Assembly: GCF_000381745.1 (NCBI RefSeq) | Contig: NZ_KB906983.1 | Location: 1 to 64,000, forward strand | Direction: 5' to 3' | Length of the DNA: 64,000 bases | From: Psychromonas ossibalaenae ATCC BAA-1528 | Lineage (GTDB): Bacteria > Pseudomonadota > Gammaproteobacteria > Enterobacterales > Psychromonadaceae | Shown here: positions 52,666 through 63,201 of the stretch, piece after piece | Layout of the letters: each line of letters starts with the position of its first letter | How positions within the stretch are numbered: the stretch's first letter is position 1 | Translations under genes and position numbers: made by a program | The notes under the pieces: generated by a model | Databases searched by the model: none | What the model saw: the letters and a program-made list of their open reading frames with translations, nothing else | Told to the model about the DNA's origin: nothing

Positions 52666-52929
52666 ATGTTTAACCCTCAAAAATTAGAAGAGATCGCCAA
52701 ACAGATCAGTGATGCGATGCCGCCTGGTGTTAAAAGTTTCGGTGAAGAAGCAGATCGTAAAATCAAACAAATATTACAGGCGCAACTGGGTAAACTAGAT
52801 ATGGTCAGCCGTGAAGAGTTTGATGTACAGACACATGTGCTGCTGCGTACACGTGAAAAGCTAGCTGAAATGGAAGCTAAGTTCGCTGAACTGGAAAAGA
52901 AATTAGATCAAAAGAGTATTGAGAAATAG
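52666..52929 (+). CDS. ubiK: Ubiquinone biosynthesis accessory factor UbiK (YqiC)
   Basis: This is 87 residues. N-terminal [21 protein letters not shown] and a C-terminal coiled coil ([23 protein letters not shown]) match UbiK/BMFP, which supports UbiJ and the aerobic ubiquinone enzyme complex. AAGGAGCCTAATC precedes the ATG. It is followed one base after its stop by a DUF2750 gene, so the two are probably co-transcribed. Confidence 0.94.
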   Translation: MFNPQKLEEIAKQISDAMPPGVKSFGEEADRKIKQILQAQLGKLDMVSREEFDVQTHVLLRTREKLAEMEAKFAELEKKLDQKSIEK

Positions 52930-52930
52930 T

Positions 52931-53314
52931 ATGAAAGAACAGTATTTAAAAAATGCAGAAATGTTTGTTGATCAGGTAACCAAGCAAGATGAGCTGTTTG
53001 GTTTATTTGATGAGAATGAAGGCTGGGCAAACTGCCATGCCCACGATAATAAAGATGCAGCCGCAGTCTATCTTTTCTGGTCTGAGCCTGCGCTGGCAAA
53101 AAAACTGCAGAATGAAGAGTGGGCTGATTATAAAGTTGAAGCGATTTCGCTTTCTGTATTTTTAGAATCCTGGTTAGACGGTATGCAGAAAGAACAGGTT
53201 TTTGCCGGTGTTAACTGGGATGAGAATCTATACGGTTTAGAAATTGAAGCGATGGTATTAAAGAACTCTTTAATTGAAAAAGATCTGGAATTAAGTAAAC
53301 AAGATTCTGAATAA
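52931..53314 (+). CDS. DUF2750 family protein
   Basis: This is a 127-residue acidic cytoplasmic protein. AEMFVDQVTKQDELFGLFDENEGWANCHA and VYLFWSEPALAKKLQNEEWADYKVEAISLSVFLESWLDGM are the conserved DUF2750 pattern. The function is unknown. The ATG at 52931 begins one base after the ubiK stop, which suggests translational coupling; an earlier TTG frame start overlaps ubiK and is less likely. A strong terminator follows. Confidence 0.85.
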   Translation: MKEQYLKNAEMFVDQVTKQDELFGLFDENEGWANCHAHDNKDAAAVYLFWSEPALAKKLQNEEWADYKVEAISLSVFLESWLDGMQKEQVFAGVNWDENLYGLEIEAMVLKNSLIEKDLELSKQDSE

Positions 53315-53341
53315 TTTTATTGAGTCTGTAATTAGCGCTAC

Positions 53342-53378
53342 AAAAAAGCCCGCTAAGTATACCTAGCGGGCTTTTTTG
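53342..53378. terminator. Bidirectional terminator after the DUF2750 gene
   Basis: AAAAAAGCCCGCTA pairs with TAGCGGGCTTTTTT around an 8-nt loop, between convergent genes. Confidence 0.9.
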
Positions 53379-53405
53379 TTTGATATAAATAATCAATATG
53401 AGTAT

Positions 53406-53771
53406 TTACTCTTCCGGGTAAGTTCCCCAGCCGTCATAATCGATAGAAAAAGACTGCGCTAAAGTAAGCAGTTTTTCAACATCTTCCATAATCGCTTCTT
53501 CATCTAAGTTCATTTCGATAACCACATCAAAACTTAAAATAATTTCCCCGTCTTCCAGCTCTAATTCTTCAGGGTCTGTTACTTCATAGCCCTTTTTAAA
53601 ACAGGCTACCGCTGCTTTTTCTAAGACATCAAAATCGGTGCAGGAAAGGTGATGCTCAATCATATAAACAGCATCCGGATTACTGCCGTCTTCTAAAATA
53701 GCTTCAACGATTTCTTCTGTTTCTTCACGAAACTCTTCTAATAATTCTTTTAAATCTACTGTTTGTTCCAT
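53406..53771 (-). CDS. rraB: Ribonuclease E inhibitor RraB
   Basis: This is a 121-residue acidic protein. [59 protein letters not shown] and [14 protein letters not shown] match E. coli RraB, which binds RNase E and changes which RNAs it degrades. It is shorter than the 138-residue E. coli protein because the very acidic C-terminal tail is missing. Convergent with the ubiK pair. It lies 27 bp downstream of plsC on the same strand. Confidence 0.92.
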   Translation of the reverse strand: MEQTVDLKELLEEFREETEEIVEAILEDGSNPDAVYMIEHHLSCTDFDVLEKAAVACFKKGYEVTDPEELELEDGEIILSFDVVIEMNLDEEAIMEDVEKLLTLAQSFSIDYDGWGTYPEE

Positions 53772-53798
53772 TATATATTCCTATTTCGTAAAGCAGTG

Positions 53799-54542
53799 TT
53801 AACCGCAGCAGTCAGTATTGTTATCAGGACGTTTTGCTTCTTTATTCAGTTGTTCAAATTTTTCCAGCATAATCGCACGTGAGTCATTCATTAAACGACG
53901 GATTTCACGTTTTTTATATAAGGTGATATCAATCGGCTCTAACATCTCAACAATGACTTCGCCGTTATCCCAGCGGTTTAGTTTTATCTGGCCATGGGTA
54001 TCAGAAACAACTACAGGTACGACATTAACACCGGCTTGTAATGCGGTATGAAATGCGCCCATTTTAAAAGGCATTAACCCGCGTCCGCGGCTGCGAGTGC
54101 CTTCTGGAAATATCCATACACCGATATTTTTAGCGCGCATCTGTTCAACAACATCAGTAATAGTATTTTTGGACTTACTTTTATTATCGCGGTCGATCAG
54201 AATGTTACCGGTTAACCAGTAAATAATGCCGAAAAACGGTATCCATACCAGGCTTTTTTTACCGATCGTTACTGAGCCAGGCTGCACTGAAGCCGTTGTT
54301 GTAACCATGTCGTAATTATTCTGATGGTTGGCAATATACACAACTGAACCGTTATTTTTAGCACTTTCTGGAACACGCAGGGTGACCTTTAAACCCAAAA
54401 TACGCGACATCTTGCTGAACAGCATAGCAAAGTGGTAGGTGTTCTTCGGGTTGCGCGGACTGAGCAGGCAGTAAAAAATAGAATACACACTCATCAGGAT
54501 AACGCAGGCAATCACTAAGACTGCACGAATAATAAATAACAT
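53799..54542 (-). CDS. plsC: 1-acyl-sn-glycerol-3-phosphate acyltransferase PlsC
   Basis: This is 247 residues (E. coli 245), an inner-membrane enzyme that makes phosphatidic acid from lysophosphatidic acid. It has an N-terminal hydrophobic segment (IIRAVLVIACVILMSVYSIFY), motif I NHQNNYD (His and Asp catalytic) and motif III FPEGTRSRGRG. It ends with two adjacent cysteines (TDCCG). It lies 15 bp downstream of parC, the same parC-plsC order as E. coli. Confidence 0.94.
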   Translation of the reverse strand: MLFIIRAVLVIACVILMSVYSIFYCLLSPRNPKNTYHFAMLFSKMSRILGLKVTLRVPESAKNNGSVVYIANHQNNYDMVTTTASVQPGSVTIGKKSLVWIPFFGIIYWLTGNILIDRDNKSKSKNTITDVVEQMRAKNIGVWIFPEGTRSRGRGLMPFKMGAFHTALQAGVNVVPVVVSDTHGQIKLNRWDNGEVIVEMLEPIDITLYKKREIRRLMNDSRAIMLEKFEQLNKEAKRPDNNTDCCG

Positions 54543-54557
54543 AATGTTAAGTTCTCT

Positions 54558-56825
54558 TTAGTTTTCTTGTTCTGGAATGATTACTTCAACTTTATCAACC
54601 CGCTGCAGTCCACGCGGCAGTTTGTTACCGCGGCGGCCCCGTTCAGCCTGATAATGTGCTAAATCACTCGATTTTAAAGTTAATTTTCGCTTACCTGCAT
54701 GCAGTGTTACAGAGGCTGCTGCCGGTACAATGCGCAGCATAGTAACAAACTCTTCACGTTTAGTCGCTTTTGCCGTCATTATGTTGATCATTTTATTACC
54801 TTTACCTTTGCTCAGGTTGGGTAGACTGTTCACCGGGAACAGCAGCATGCGGCCTTCATTGCTGATGGTTAAACATAAGTCATCATCATTTTCACTGACT
54901 TTTTGCGGTGCCATTAACAGTGCATTTTCAGTCAGGTTGATCAGGGCCTTACCGTTTTTATTACGGCTGTTGATGTCACTGAATTTGGCGATAAAGCCGT
55001 AACCATGGTCGCTGCTGATAATATACTGGTCATTGTCCTCACCCATCAGTGTGCACACAAAAGGCACGTTTTCATTTTGATTAAACCGTCCGGTTAAAGG
55101 CTCTCCTTGAGAACGGGCTGACGGCAGTGAATGCGCATCTAATGAATAAGCGCGCCCTGAACTGTCGATAAAGATACAGCTTTGATTGCTTCTGCCCTGT
55201 GTACTGGTGAGGAATTCATCTCCCGCTTTGTAACTTAACGTCTGCGCGTCAATATCATGGCCTTTGGCTGATCGCACCCAGCCCTGACTTGATAATACAA
55301 TAGTGACGGCTTCACTGGGCATCAGCTCTTTTTCTGTTAAGGCTTTTGCTTCAATACGTTCGATCAGCGGTGAACGCCTGTCATCACCATATTTTTCTGC
55401 ATCCGCTTTAAGTTCTTTTTTCACCAGTGTTTTTAAACGCCGCTCTGAGCCTAATAACTGTTCCAGTTTCTTTTGTTCGGCACTTAATTCATCCATTTCG
55501 CCACGGATTTGAATTTCTTCTAATTTGGCTAACTGACGCAGTTTAATTTCTAAAATGGCATGCGCTTGTGTATCTGAAAGCTCAAAACGCGACATAAGCT
55601 CGGCTTTAGCATTGTCATAGGTACGGATTATCTCAATGACTTCATCGATGTTCAGGTAAGCGGCTAATAGACCCTCTAAGATATGCAGGCGTGCTAAAAT
55701 TTTATCCAGGCGGAACTGCAGACGACGGCGTACGGTTTCAGTACGATAAATTAACCATTCATTTAATATTTTAACTAACCCTTTTACCTGCGGACGTTTA
55801 TCAAGGCCGAGCATATTGAGGTTAACTTTATGATTTACTTCTAAATCGGTTGAAGCAAACAGGTGATGCATTAGTGCTTCAATATCAATGCGGTTGGAAC
55901 GTGGAATAATAACCAGACGGGTTGGATTGTCTCGATCTGATTCATCGCGCAGATCCGCAACCATCGGCAGTTTTTTATCCTGCATCTGTTTGGCGATTTC
56001 TTTTAATATTTTACCGCCGGAAACACGGTGAGGCAGGGCATTAATCACTATTTCGCCGTTTTCAACCTGGTATACCGCACGGCTCTTAAAACTGCCGCGT
56101 CCAGTTTCATAAATCTTTTTAATCTCACGATTCGGTGTGATGATTTCAGCCTCTGTTGGGTAGTCCGGTCCCTGTACAAATTCCATTAAATCCTTAAGCT
56201 CTGCTTTTGGATGGTCCAGCAGGTGGATACAGGCATTAGCAACTTCGCGGGCATTGTGCGGCGGAATATCCGTGGCCATACCAACAGCAATACCGGTGAT
56301 ACCGTTTAATAGAATATGCGGTAACCGTGCCGGTAATAACTCAGGCTCTTTCATGGTACCGTCAAAGTTGGGTTTCCAGTCAATGGTTCCTTGACCGATT
56401 TCTGAAAGCAATACTTCTGAAAAGGCTGATAAGCGGGATTCTGTATAACGCATCGCCGCGAATGACTTTGGATCGTCCGGTGCGCCCCAGTTACCCTGAC
56501 CGTCAATTAACGGGTAGCGGTAGGAGAACGGCTGCGCCATTAATACCATCGCTTCATAACAGGCGCTGTCACCGTGTGGGTGATATTTACCTAATACGTC
56601 ACCGACGGTACGGGCTGATTTTTTGTGTTTGGATAATGCAGATAAACCAAGTTCTGACATCGCATAAACAATACGGCGCTGTACGGGTTTCAGACCATCA
56701 CTAATATGCGGCAGCGCGCGGTCCATGATGACATACATGGAATAGTTGAGGTAAGCGTCTTCGGTAAATTTAGCCAGGGGCAGTTGTTCTATGCCCTCTA
56801 AGCTTAAATCTAGTACATCACTCAT
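54558..56825 (-). CDS. parC: DNA topoisomerase IV subunit A
   Basis: This is 755 residues (E. coli 752). It decatenates chromosomes with ParE. The catalytic Tyr is in [10 protein letters not shown]. The quinolone-resistance region reads [20 protein letters not shown], with wild-type Ser and Glu at the positions equivalent to 80 and 84. [13 protein letters not shown] and the C-terminal beta-pinwheel ([17 protein letters not shown]) are also seen. No parE is adjacent on the parC 5' side in this window. It leads a probable operon parC-plsC-rraB. Confidence 0.97.
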   Translation of the reverse strand: MSDVLDLSLEGIEQLPLAKFTEDAYLNYSMYVIMDRALPHISDGLKPVQRRIVYAMSELGLSALSKHKKSARTVGDVLGKYHPHGDSACYEAMVLMAQPFSYRYPLIDGQGNWGAPDDPKSFAAMRYTESRLSAFSEVLLSEIGQGTIDWKPNFDGTMKEPELLPARLPHILLNGITGIAVGMATDIPPHNAREVANACIHLLDHPKAELKDLMEFVQGPDYPTEAEIITPNREIKKIYETGRGSFKSRAVYQVENGEIVINALPHRVSGGKILKEIAKQMQDKKLPMVADLRDESDRDNPTRLVIIPRSNRIDIEALMHHLFASTDLEVNHKVNLNMLGLDKRPQVKGLVKILNEWLIYRTETVRRRLQFRLDKILARLHILEGLLAAYLNIDEVIEIIRTYDNAKAELMSRFELSDTQAHAILEIKLRQLAKLEEIQIRGEMDELSAEQKKLEQLLGSERRLKTLVKKELKADAEKYGDDRRSPLIERIEAKALTEKELMPSEAVTIVLSSQGWVRSAKGHDIDAQTLSYKAGDEFLTSTQGRSNQSCIFIDSSGRAYSLDAHSLPSARSQGEPLTGRFNQNENVPFVCTLMGEDNDQYIISSDHGYGFIAKFSDINSRNKNGKALINLTENALLMAPQKVSENDDDLCLTISNEGRMLLFPVNSLPNLSKGKGNKMINIMTAKATKREEFVTMLRIVPAAASVTLHAGKRKLTLKSSDLAHYQAERGRRGNKLPRGLQRVDKVEVIIPEQEN

Positions 56826-56920
56826 GTTTAATGACCTTGTTTATCTTGTGATAGAAAAGGGGAGGAGTATAACGTAATTAACGGGTTACGAAAAATTGCG
56901 AAATCAATTTTGAGGGGGAT

Positions 56921-56958
56921 ACAGCCGGAATATGCTGAAATCTTTATATTCCGACTGT
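56921..56958. terminator. Hairpin between the SLC13 transporter and parC
   Basis: ACAGCCGGAATAT pairs with ATATTCCGACTGT (one mismatch) around a 12-nt loop, 57 bp past the transporter stop. The T tract is on the plus strand only (TTTTAT), so its direction of action is uncertain. Confidence 0.45.
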
Positions 56959-57014
56959 TTTATCAAAATCTCAGCATTTTCGGCGTGCGGCTGAGTCGTC
57001 TGAAGAAGCTGTAT

Positions 57015-58403
57015 TTAGGCCCAGAATAACCAGGAAAACAGAGTTAACACTGCAATACAGGAAAGATTCAGGTATATACCTATGCGCATCATCTCTGACT
57101 GTTTTATATGACCGCTGGCAAAGACAATCGCATTCGGCGGCGTCGCAACGGGCAGCATAAAGGCGCATGATGCACTGATACCGATAACAACGGATAAAAC
57201 AATCGGCGAGACACCGAGTACTTCAGCCACACTGGCAAATACAGGAATAAGCAGAGCCGCACTTGCTGTATTACTGGCAAATTCAGTTAAAAACACCACA
57301 AAAGCAACCACAGCCAGAATAGTCAGCAGTATGCCGACATGTGATAAAACTATGCTGAGACTTTCAGCCAGGAAGATACTGGTACCTGTTACTTTTAAAA
57401 TATTACTTAAACAGATGCCGCCGCCGAACAGCAGCAGCACACCCCAGTCAGTGGTTTTTTCAATATCTTTCCAGTGTACGACTCGAGCAAAGCTCACCAG
57501 CACAATCGCCAGCAGAGCCACTAACGTATCAAACTTGGCTAATCCGCCGAGCATTTTATTAATCGGTACACTGAATATCCATAAAAATACAGTTAATGCG
57601 AAAATAGCCAGTGTGACAACTTTACCCTTATCCCATTTAATCGGCTCATGGGTTAATTCAAAGACTTCATTTAGGTTTGGTTTTAATAACAGGTAAAGTA
57701 TGCCGACAGCCATCGGCAGTAGTATTAAAGTAACCGGTACACCGAAAGCCATCCATTCGGTAAAGCTTAAGTTTGATTCCGCGGCTGCAATTGCATTCGG
57801 CGGACTGCCGACGATAGTTGCGATACCGCCGATACTGGCGCAGTAGGCGATGCCTAATAATACAAATACATAGGTATTGTGACCGGTTTTGGCGTTGACC
57901 TTGCTTAAAATCCCCAGGATCAGCGGCAGCATCATTGCGGTTGTTGCCGTATTACTGATCCACATGGAAAGGCCGGCCGTCACGCCGAACAGCATAAATA
58001 CCGCCGCACTCATCCGTCCCTTGGCTAATACCAGCACCTGGTCGGCTATTACCTTATCCAGCTCCTGGCGGTGCAGAGCCGCCGCCAGTGCAAAACCGCC
58101 TAAAAATAAAAATATAATCGGGTTAGAAAAGCTGGAAAGGGCCGCCTGGGTATCAAAGACGCCGGATACAACGGCTAGGATGGGAATAAAAAGAGCAGTA
58201 ATGCTGACGTGCATCGCTTCTGTCAGCCATAAGATGGCAATGAATAAAAGTATACACAGGCCCATCACCACGTCTTTTTCAAAAGGTAAATAACGATATA
58301 AAAGAGCAAATAAAATAATATCGAAGAGAATGATAATGCTGTTTCTATTAACCAGCCATTCGGTTGTATTGGTAGGTAGAGGTGCGGTTTTATTCAGGGG
58401 CAT
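57015..58403 (-). CDS. SLC13/DASS family sodium:anion symporter
   Basis: This is 462 residues with about 11-12 hydrophobic segments. The two SNT motifs of the family are present: [16 protein letters not shown] near residue 148 and [15 protein letters not shown] near residue 375, with the C-terminal signature [22 protein letters not shown]. Members import dicarboxylates, citrate or sulfate with Na+. The substrate is not predictable, although a di- or tricarboxylate is likely. It is monocistronic. Confidence 0.92.
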   Translation of the reverse strand: MPLNKTAPLPTNTTEWLVNRNSIIILFDIILFALLYRYLPFEKDVVMGLCILLFIAILWLTEAMHVSITALFIPILAVVSGVFDTQAALSSFSNPIIFLFLGGFALAAALHRQELDKVIADQVLVLAKGRMSAAVFMLFGVTAGLSMWISNTATTAMMLPLILGILSKVNAKTGHNTYVFVLLGIAYCASIGGIATIVGSPPNAIAAAESNLSFTEWMAFGVPVTLILLPMAVGILYLLLKPNLNEVFELTHEPIKWDKGKVVTLAIFALTVFLWIFSVPINKMLGGLAKFDTLVALLAIVLVSFARVVHWKDIEKTTDWGVLLLFGGGICLSNILKVTGTSIFLAESLSIVLSHVGILLTILAVVAFVVFLTEFASNTASAALLIPVFASVAEVLGVSPIVLSVVIGISASCAFMLPVATPPNAIVFASGHIKQSEMMRIGIYLNLSCIAVLTLFSWLFWA

Positions 58404-58794
58404 AGTTAACTCCGTTAGAGAGAAAAATAATACTGTTTCTTTTAATTAGGTTTTTACTTCTTAATAGCAGGCTGTATTAATTGAAATAGAATCTTGCAGC
58501 TGCTTCGGCGAATTCCTTTCCGCGTAAAGGCTTTTCATTGCCTGCCTATGTGTCTTTACTAATTGAGATGTAAAGGGTTATCGACTGTTCTTAATACAGC
58601 ATAGTTGCATATAATGTTGTCAAAAAGTCAAATGCTTGTTAAAAATGATAGATAGATCTCAATGGAAGATAAAAACCAAGATCAGGAGCGATTTGAATTA
58701 AAAGGAAGAGGCTGAGTATTCGTTTTTTTATTGATGTGAATCCAAAACAACGGTTATCGGGGGGGATAGGGAGACTGATGTTAGAGCGCCGGCA
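58404..58794. other. Intergenic region upstream of the SLC13 transporter
   Basis: This is 391 bp. It should hold the transporter promoter. Only a short 17-codon frame starting MEDKNQDQERFEL (about 58660) was noted, too small to support. No repeat or hairpin was recognised. Confidence 0.4.
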
Positions 58795-58836
58795 TAAAAA
58801 ACCACTGCGTCGGAAATATATCTGCAGCAGTGGTTG
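58795..58836 (-). terminator. Intrinsic terminator of hemL
   Basis: AACCACTGC pairs with GCAGTGGTT, and the minus strand continues with TTTTTT. It lies 16 bp past the hemL stop. Confidence 0.8.
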
Positions 58837-58851
58837 TATAATGCTTAGATT

Positions 58852-60129
58852 TTACAGAGCTGCAAATGCTTTTTTAGCCGCCGTCAGTGTATCTTCAATA
58901 TCCTGATCAGTATGAGCTAATGATAAAAAACCAGCTTCAAACGCAGACGGTGCAAGATAAATACCCTGGTTTAACATTAAGTGGAAGAATTTTTTGAATT
59001 TATCTACATCACAGGCACAGACTTGTGCAAAGTTAGTAACCTGACTTTCTTCAGTAAAGAAGAAGCCGAACATGCCGCCCGCATAGTTAACTGTTAATGC
59101 GACGCCTTCTTCTTCTGCTGCTTTTTTCAGACCAAGTGCAAGTTTTTCAGTTTTCTGTGCAAGTAAAGCATATTCTGGTGTATCCAGAGCAGTTAAGGCT
59201 GCTAAACCAGCATACATTGCAATCGGGTTACCTGAAAGAGTACCGGCCTGATAAACCGGGCCTGTTGGTGCTATATGCCGCATTACTTGTGCAGATCCGC
59301 CGAAAGCCCCGACCGGCATACCGCCGCCGATCACTTTGCCGAGCGTGGTCAGATCCGGTTTTACATCATAATAGGCTTGTGCACCGCCGAGTGCGACACG
59401 GAAGCCGGTCATTACTTCATCTAAAATCAGCAATGAAGCGTGATCATCACAAATCTGTCGTAACCCTTGTAAAAAACCTGGTGCTGGTGGAATGCAGTTC
59501 ATATTACCGGCAACGGGTTCAACAATAATGCAGGCAATCTGGTCTTTATATTCAGCAAAAAGCTTTTCTACCGATTCAAGATCATTGTAATCTGCTGTTA
59601 AGGTATGTTTTGCAAAGTCGGCAGGGATACCGGGAGAGCTTGGCTGGCCTAAGGTTAATGCGCCTGAACCTGCTTTTACCAGCAGCGAGTCTGCATGACC
59701 GTGGTAACAGCCTTCAAATTTTAATATTTTGTCACGGTTAGTGTAACCGCGTGCAAGGCGAATAGCACTCATGGTGGCTTCTGTACCTGAGCTGACCATG
59801 CGCAGCTGCTCCATTGACGGAACTAGGCTTTTTACTTTCTCAGCCATCACAATTTCAATTTCAGTGGGCGCGCCGAAACTTAAACCATTTTCAGCAGCCG
59901 CTATTACAGCCGCTTTAATATCCGGATGATTATGACCAAGAATCATTGGTCCCCAGGAACCGACATAATCGATATACTGCTTCTTATCAGCATCATAAAT
60001 ATAAGCGTCCTGCGCTCTTTCAATAAACAGCGGACCGCCGCCGACACCGTTAAACGCACGAACGGGAGAGTTAACACCACCGGGAATGATTGCTTGTGCT
60101 TGAGCGAATAGCTCGTTAGATCTGCTCAT
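58852..60129 (-). CDS. hemL: Glutamate-1-semialdehyde 2,1-aminomutase
   Basis: This is 425 residues (E. coli 426), a PLP enzyme that makes 5-aminolevulinate for heme. [26 protein letters not shown] is the typical start. [44 protein letters not shown] and the PLP Lys in [16 protein letters not shown] are clear. The ATG at 60129 has AGGA just upstream. The longer open frame to 60219 is not family-like. It is divergent from clcA, a hemL-clcA-erpA neighbourhood also seen in E. coli. Confidence 0.97.
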   Translation of the reverse strand: MSRSNELFAQAQAIIPGGVNSPVRAFNGVGGGPLFIERAQDAYIYDADKKQYIDYVGSWGPMILGHNHPDIKAAVIAAAENGLSFGAPTEIEIVMAEKVKSLVPSMEQLRMVSSGTEATMSAIRLARGYTNRDKILKFEGCYHGHADSLLVKAGSGALTLGQPSSPGIPADFAKHTLTADYNDLESVEKLFAEYKDQIACIIVEPVAGNMNCIPPAPGFLQGLRQICDDHASLLILDEVMTGFRVALGGAQAYYDVKPDLTTLGKVIGGGMPVGAFGGSAQVMRHIAPTGPVYQAGTLSGNPIAMYAGLAALTALDTPEYALLAQKTEKLALGLKKAAEEEGVALTVNYAGGMFGFFFTEESQVTNFAQVCACDVDKFKKFFHLMLNQGIYLAPSAFEAGFLSLAHTDQDIEDTLTAAKKAFAAL

Positions 60130-60336
60130 GGAAGTCCTATTAATTAACAGTTTGAGGTAAAAAGCTAATATAACAGACTCTATTGTCTGAGAAACATTGC
60201 TAATTATATTTTTTATCAATGTTTTTTGAACTGTATCATGTTAATTTGACTTGTAGTTTTTGTATAATCATGGTTTTTTGTTGCCTACTGACAAACTGCC
60301 TCCCTCTGACTGACATTAAAAGTTGTTTTTATTTGT

Positions 60337-61749
60337 ATGAATAGAAGTATCCCTATATTTTTTCTGAGTAATTTTAAACGTTTTATCGACCGTTTTTTTA
60401 CCCGTAAGAGCAGTGCGCTGCTTATCTGGTTATCAGTATTTATCGGTATCTTAGCCGGGATAATGTCGGCACTGTTTGATCATGGTATTGTCTGGGTCAG
60501 CGAAATTCGCCTGGAGTTTATCAGCAGCTACAGTGATTCGCAGCTTCCCCTGTGGTTGATTGCAGTTCCTGTTTCATCGCTGATGGCAGGACTGGCTTTT
60601 TATATTACTCATAAATTTGCACCTGAAGCCGGCGGCAGCGGTATCCCTGAAATTGAAGGGGCGATGGAGGGCATGCGTCCGGTACGCTGGAAGCGGGTGA
60701 TCCCGGTTAAATTCTTTGGTGGTCTGTTAGCCCTCGGCAGCGGTATGGCGCTCGGAAGAGAAGGGCCGTCGGTGCAGTTAGGGGCGAATGTCGGGCGTAT
60801 GATTTCTGATATTTTTAAAGTAGACAAAGTTGACAGTCAGGCTTTATTAGCTGCCGGCGCTGCTGGTGGTCTGGCGGCTGCTTTTAATGCGCCGCTGGCT
60901 GGCATTATGTTTGTTATAGAAGAGATGCGTTCACAGTTTAACTACAGCTTAACGTCGACTAAAAGCGTGTTTATGAGTGCCGTGATGGCAACCATAGTGA
61001 TGCGTCTGATTACTGATCAGGATGCTGTGGTTAAAGTTACCTATTACTCACACCCGGATTTATTATCCTTATGGCTATATCTGCTGCTGGGGTTCTGCTT
61101 CGGGGTGATCGGTATTTTATTTAATAAAATGATCCTGGCTACCCAGGATATGTTTTTACTTGTCCACAAAAACCAGCGCTGGCGTTTTGTTGCTATCGGT
61201 TTGTTTTTGGGGGCCGCTTTTGGTGCTTTATCTGTGATTGAACCTGATCTGGCTTTCAGCGGTCTTTCACTTATTCCTAACGTTGAAGGCGGGCACTACC
61301 TTGCCGGCGGCTTACTGGTTATCTTCCTGTTTCGAATCCTGACCACACTGCTGAGTTTCGGCTCCGGTGCTCCCGGCGGCGTATTTGCACCCACTTTGGC
61401 TTTGGGAACATTATTCGGCATGTTGTTTGGTCTGGCCGCTCATGCGCTGTTTCCTGAGATTGTCACGGAAGCAGGCACCTTTGCTATTGCCGGTATGGGC
61501 GGGTTATTTGCCGCCACGGTGCGTGCGCCGATCACCGGGATCCTGCTGGTTATTGAGATGACCAGTAATTATGAAATGATTCTGCCGTTAATTGTAACCT
61601 GTTTAGGTGCGACTATGGTTGCTCAGTCTCTTGGTGGACGTCCGATATATACGCAGTTATTAGAGCGGACAATGAGGCTGTCGATGCGTCAGAAACGTCA
61701 GGAACAAACGCGTAAAGCGATGTTCCGTATGTCACAGAAAGATAAATAG
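60337..61749 (+). CDS. clcA: H+/Cl- exchange transporter ClcA
   Basis: This is 470 residues (E. coli 473), an inner-membrane CLC exchanger linked to acid resistance. Selectivity-filter motifs are GSGIPEIEGAM, GREGPSVQLGANVGR and GSGAPGGVFAPTLALG. The gating Glu is in GREGP and the proton Glu in FVIEEMRSQFNYS. It has about 16-18 hydrophobic helices. The basic C-terminus ends AMFRMSQKDK. Its 3' end is duplicated just downstream. Confidence 0.94.
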   Translation: MNRSIPIFFLSNFKRFIDRFFTRKSSALLIWLSVFIGILAGIMSALFDHGIVWVSEIRLEFISSYSDSQLPLWLIAVPVSSLMAGLAFYITHKFAPEAGGSGIPEIEGAMEGMRPVRWKRVIPVKFFGGLLALGSGMALGREGPSVQLGANVGRMISDIFKVDKVDSQALLAAGAAGGLAAAFNAPLAGIMFVIEEMRSQFNYSLTSTKSVFMSAVMATIVMRLITDQDAVVKVTYYSHPDLLSLWLYLLLGFCFGVIGILFNKMILATQDMFLLVHKNQRWRFVAIGLFLGAAFGALSVIEPDLAFSGLSLIPNVEGGHYLAGGLLVIFLFRILTTLLSFGSGAPGGVFAPTLALGTLFGMLFGLAAHALFPEIVTEAGTFAIAGMGGLFAATVRAPITGILLVIEMTSNYEMILPLIVTCLGATMVAQSLGGRPIYTQLLERTMRLSMRQKRQEQTRKAMFRMSQKDK

Positions 61750-61832
61750 TAAGCTCGTACAGCGAGCCGCAGAAAGGCAGACTGCAAACCGGCAGAACGA
61801 TGTACGGTATACTGTAGAAAGATAAATAGTAT
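61719..61832 (+). repeat. 80-bp direct duplication covering the clcA 3' end
   Basis: GATGTTCCGTATG..CAGAAAGATAAATAGTA at 61719-61752 recurs as GATGTACGGTATA..TAGAAAGATAAATAGTA at 61799-61832, offset exactly 80 bp. The second copy holds a dead copy of the last clcA codons and stop, and marks the leader of the next gene. Confidence 0.65.
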
Positions 61833-61853
61833 TTTCATTGCTTAAGGTGTTTA

Positions 61854-62585
61854 ATGAAGCGCTTAAAAAATAGTTTTATAAAATGGCTGGTTGTTTCCAT
61901 GCTGTGTTTACTACTGGGTTTTTTACTGGGTAAGTTTAAGCAGGATATTCTCCGTGATACTTTAACGGATGCGCAGACAGAACTGCACAGTATGCAGCTT
62001 GAAAAAGTAGAACAAGTTAAACAGGTCGCACATTTACAAGCACTGCGCCTGACTGATCAGCAGACTATTACTTATTTAGATCTGGAAAATAAAAAACTTA
62101 ATGAAGCATTAAATGCAGCTTCAAATAAATTATATTTTTATGAACGGGTACTTGCTCCTGAGCTGGAAAAGTCGGGAGTAAAGGTTTATTCATTTACGCT
62201 TACAGAAAGTTTTGAAGCTGGACGCTGGGACTACGAACTGGTATTAATGCAGGCGCAGAAAGAACGACGTTTTTTAAAAGGTCAGCTGGAGATCTCTTTT
62301 TCTGTTTCAGATCAGCAAAAACTTAAGCGTATTTCGTTAAAAGAACTCAGTGACAATAGTCCATCTGGTTTTAAGTTTAAGTATTTTCAGACAATAAAGG
62401 GCAGATTCACACTGCCTGCGGATATAACGGTTGATGAAGTTATCGTCAATCTTAAGGTTAAAGGTGATCGCTGGTATAAAGCACAGCAGTTAGAACAACG
62501 TTATGACTGGCGGGCATTAACAGAAAAAAATACTGACGACTTAACTGAGTTTGACATGCCTGTATCTGATGCTGAAAATAATTAG
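61854..62585 (+). CDS. DUF6776 family membrane-anchored protein
   Basis: This is 243 residues. One N-terminal TM (WLVVSMLCLLLGFLLGKF) is followed by a coiled coil (about 35-100, DAQTELHSMQLEKVEQVKQ) and a beta-rich C-terminal domain (YDFELVLMQ-like YELVLMQAQKERRFLKGQLEISFSV). Proteins of this pattern are found near erpA in other gammaproteobacteria. The function is unknown. It lies 104 bp after clcA and 100 bp before erpA. Confidence 0.75.
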   Translation: MKRLKNSFIKWLVVSMLCLLLGFLLGKFKQDILRDTLTDAQTELHSMQLEKVEQVKQVAHLQALRLTDQQTITYLDLENKKLNEALNAASNKLYFYERVLAPELEKSGVKVYSFTLTESFEAGRWDYELVLMQAQKERRFLKGQLEISFSVSDQQKLKRISLKELSDNSPSGFKFKYFQTIKGRFTLPADITVDEVIVNLKVKGDRWYKAQQLEQRYDWRALTEKNTDDLTEFDMPVSDAENN

Positions 62586-62620
62586 TTACAACAGCACATA
62601 TTTTGAGAATGATTTATCTA

Positions 62621-62653
62621 ATACTTGAACTAATTAGTCAGGTATTGGATAAT
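62621..62653 (+). promoter_or_regulatory. Predicted IscR type 1 site overlapping the erpA promoter
   Basis: A 25-bp site (62621-62645) has half-sites ATACTTGAA and GTCAGGTAT. It agrees with 22 of 25 positions of the IscR type 1 consensus as I recall it (ATASYYGACTR then WWWYAGTCRRSTAT). It overlaps a -35 TTGAAC (62625-62630) and precedes a -10 GATAAT (62648-62653) at 17-bp spacing. Repression of erpA by holo-IscR is expected by analogy with E. coli. Confidence 0.75.
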
Positions 62654-62685
62654 ATTACACTGTTCATATATTTTTAGAGGTTACC

Positions 62686-63036
62686 ATGACATCCGAAGTC
62701 GAAATGGCATTGCCAATTTATTTTAGCGACACCGCTGCAGATAAAGTAAAAGGGCTGATAGCCGAAGAAGAAAACCCAGCCTTAAAATTACGAGTTTACG
62801 TAACCGGCGGTGGTTGTTCTGGATTCCAGTACGGTTTCACTTTTGATGAAAAGGTTAATGAAGGTGATACCCTGATCGAAAACAGTGGTGTGACTTTATT
62901 AGTTGACTCAATGAGTCTGCAGTATCTAATCGGCGGTACCGTGGATTATGTTGACGGTCTGGAAGGATCGCGTTTTTTTGTTAATAATCCTAATGCGACA
63001 GCAACCTGCGGCTGTGGTTCATCATTTTCTATCTAA
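62686..63036 (+). CDS. erpA: Iron-sulfur cluster insertion protein ErpA
   Basis: This is a 116-residue (E. coli 114) A-type Fe-S carrier. Cluster ligands are Cys in [17 protein letters not shown] and the two in [37 protein letters not shown] is the ErpA-type middle. AGAGGTTACC precedes the ATG. It is probably controlled by IscR through the upstream site, and it ends in a strong hairpin. Confidence 0.97.
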   Translation: MTSEVEMALPIYFSDTAADKVKGLIAEEENPALKLRVYVTGGGCSGFQYGFTFDEKVNEGDTLIENSGVTLLVDSMSLQYLIGGTVDYVDGLEGSRFFVNNPNATATCGCGSSFSI

Positions 63037-63047
63037 CTGCCGTCCTT

Positions 63048-63095
63048 AATTTTGTGAAGTTTTGTTATTAGATCGAACTTCACAAAATTCTTTTC
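63048..63095 (+). terminator. Terminator of erpA
   Basis: Perfect 14-bp arms AATTTTGTGAAGTT and AACTTCACAAAATT with a 14-nt loop, followed by CTTTT. Confidence 0.8.
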
Positions 63096-63201
63096 GTAAA
63101 AACCCCACCCAAATAACACTTACTATCATTTTAATTCGCATCGAACTTACTTTCTTATAAAATAAGATATTATTTATTTTATCATTTGTTGAGGTCTGTT
63201 C

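Noticed and set aside
55303-55512. Plus-strand frames inside parC, gltB and other large genes
   Set aside because: They are shadows of well-supported genes on the other strand or frame, with no independent start signals.
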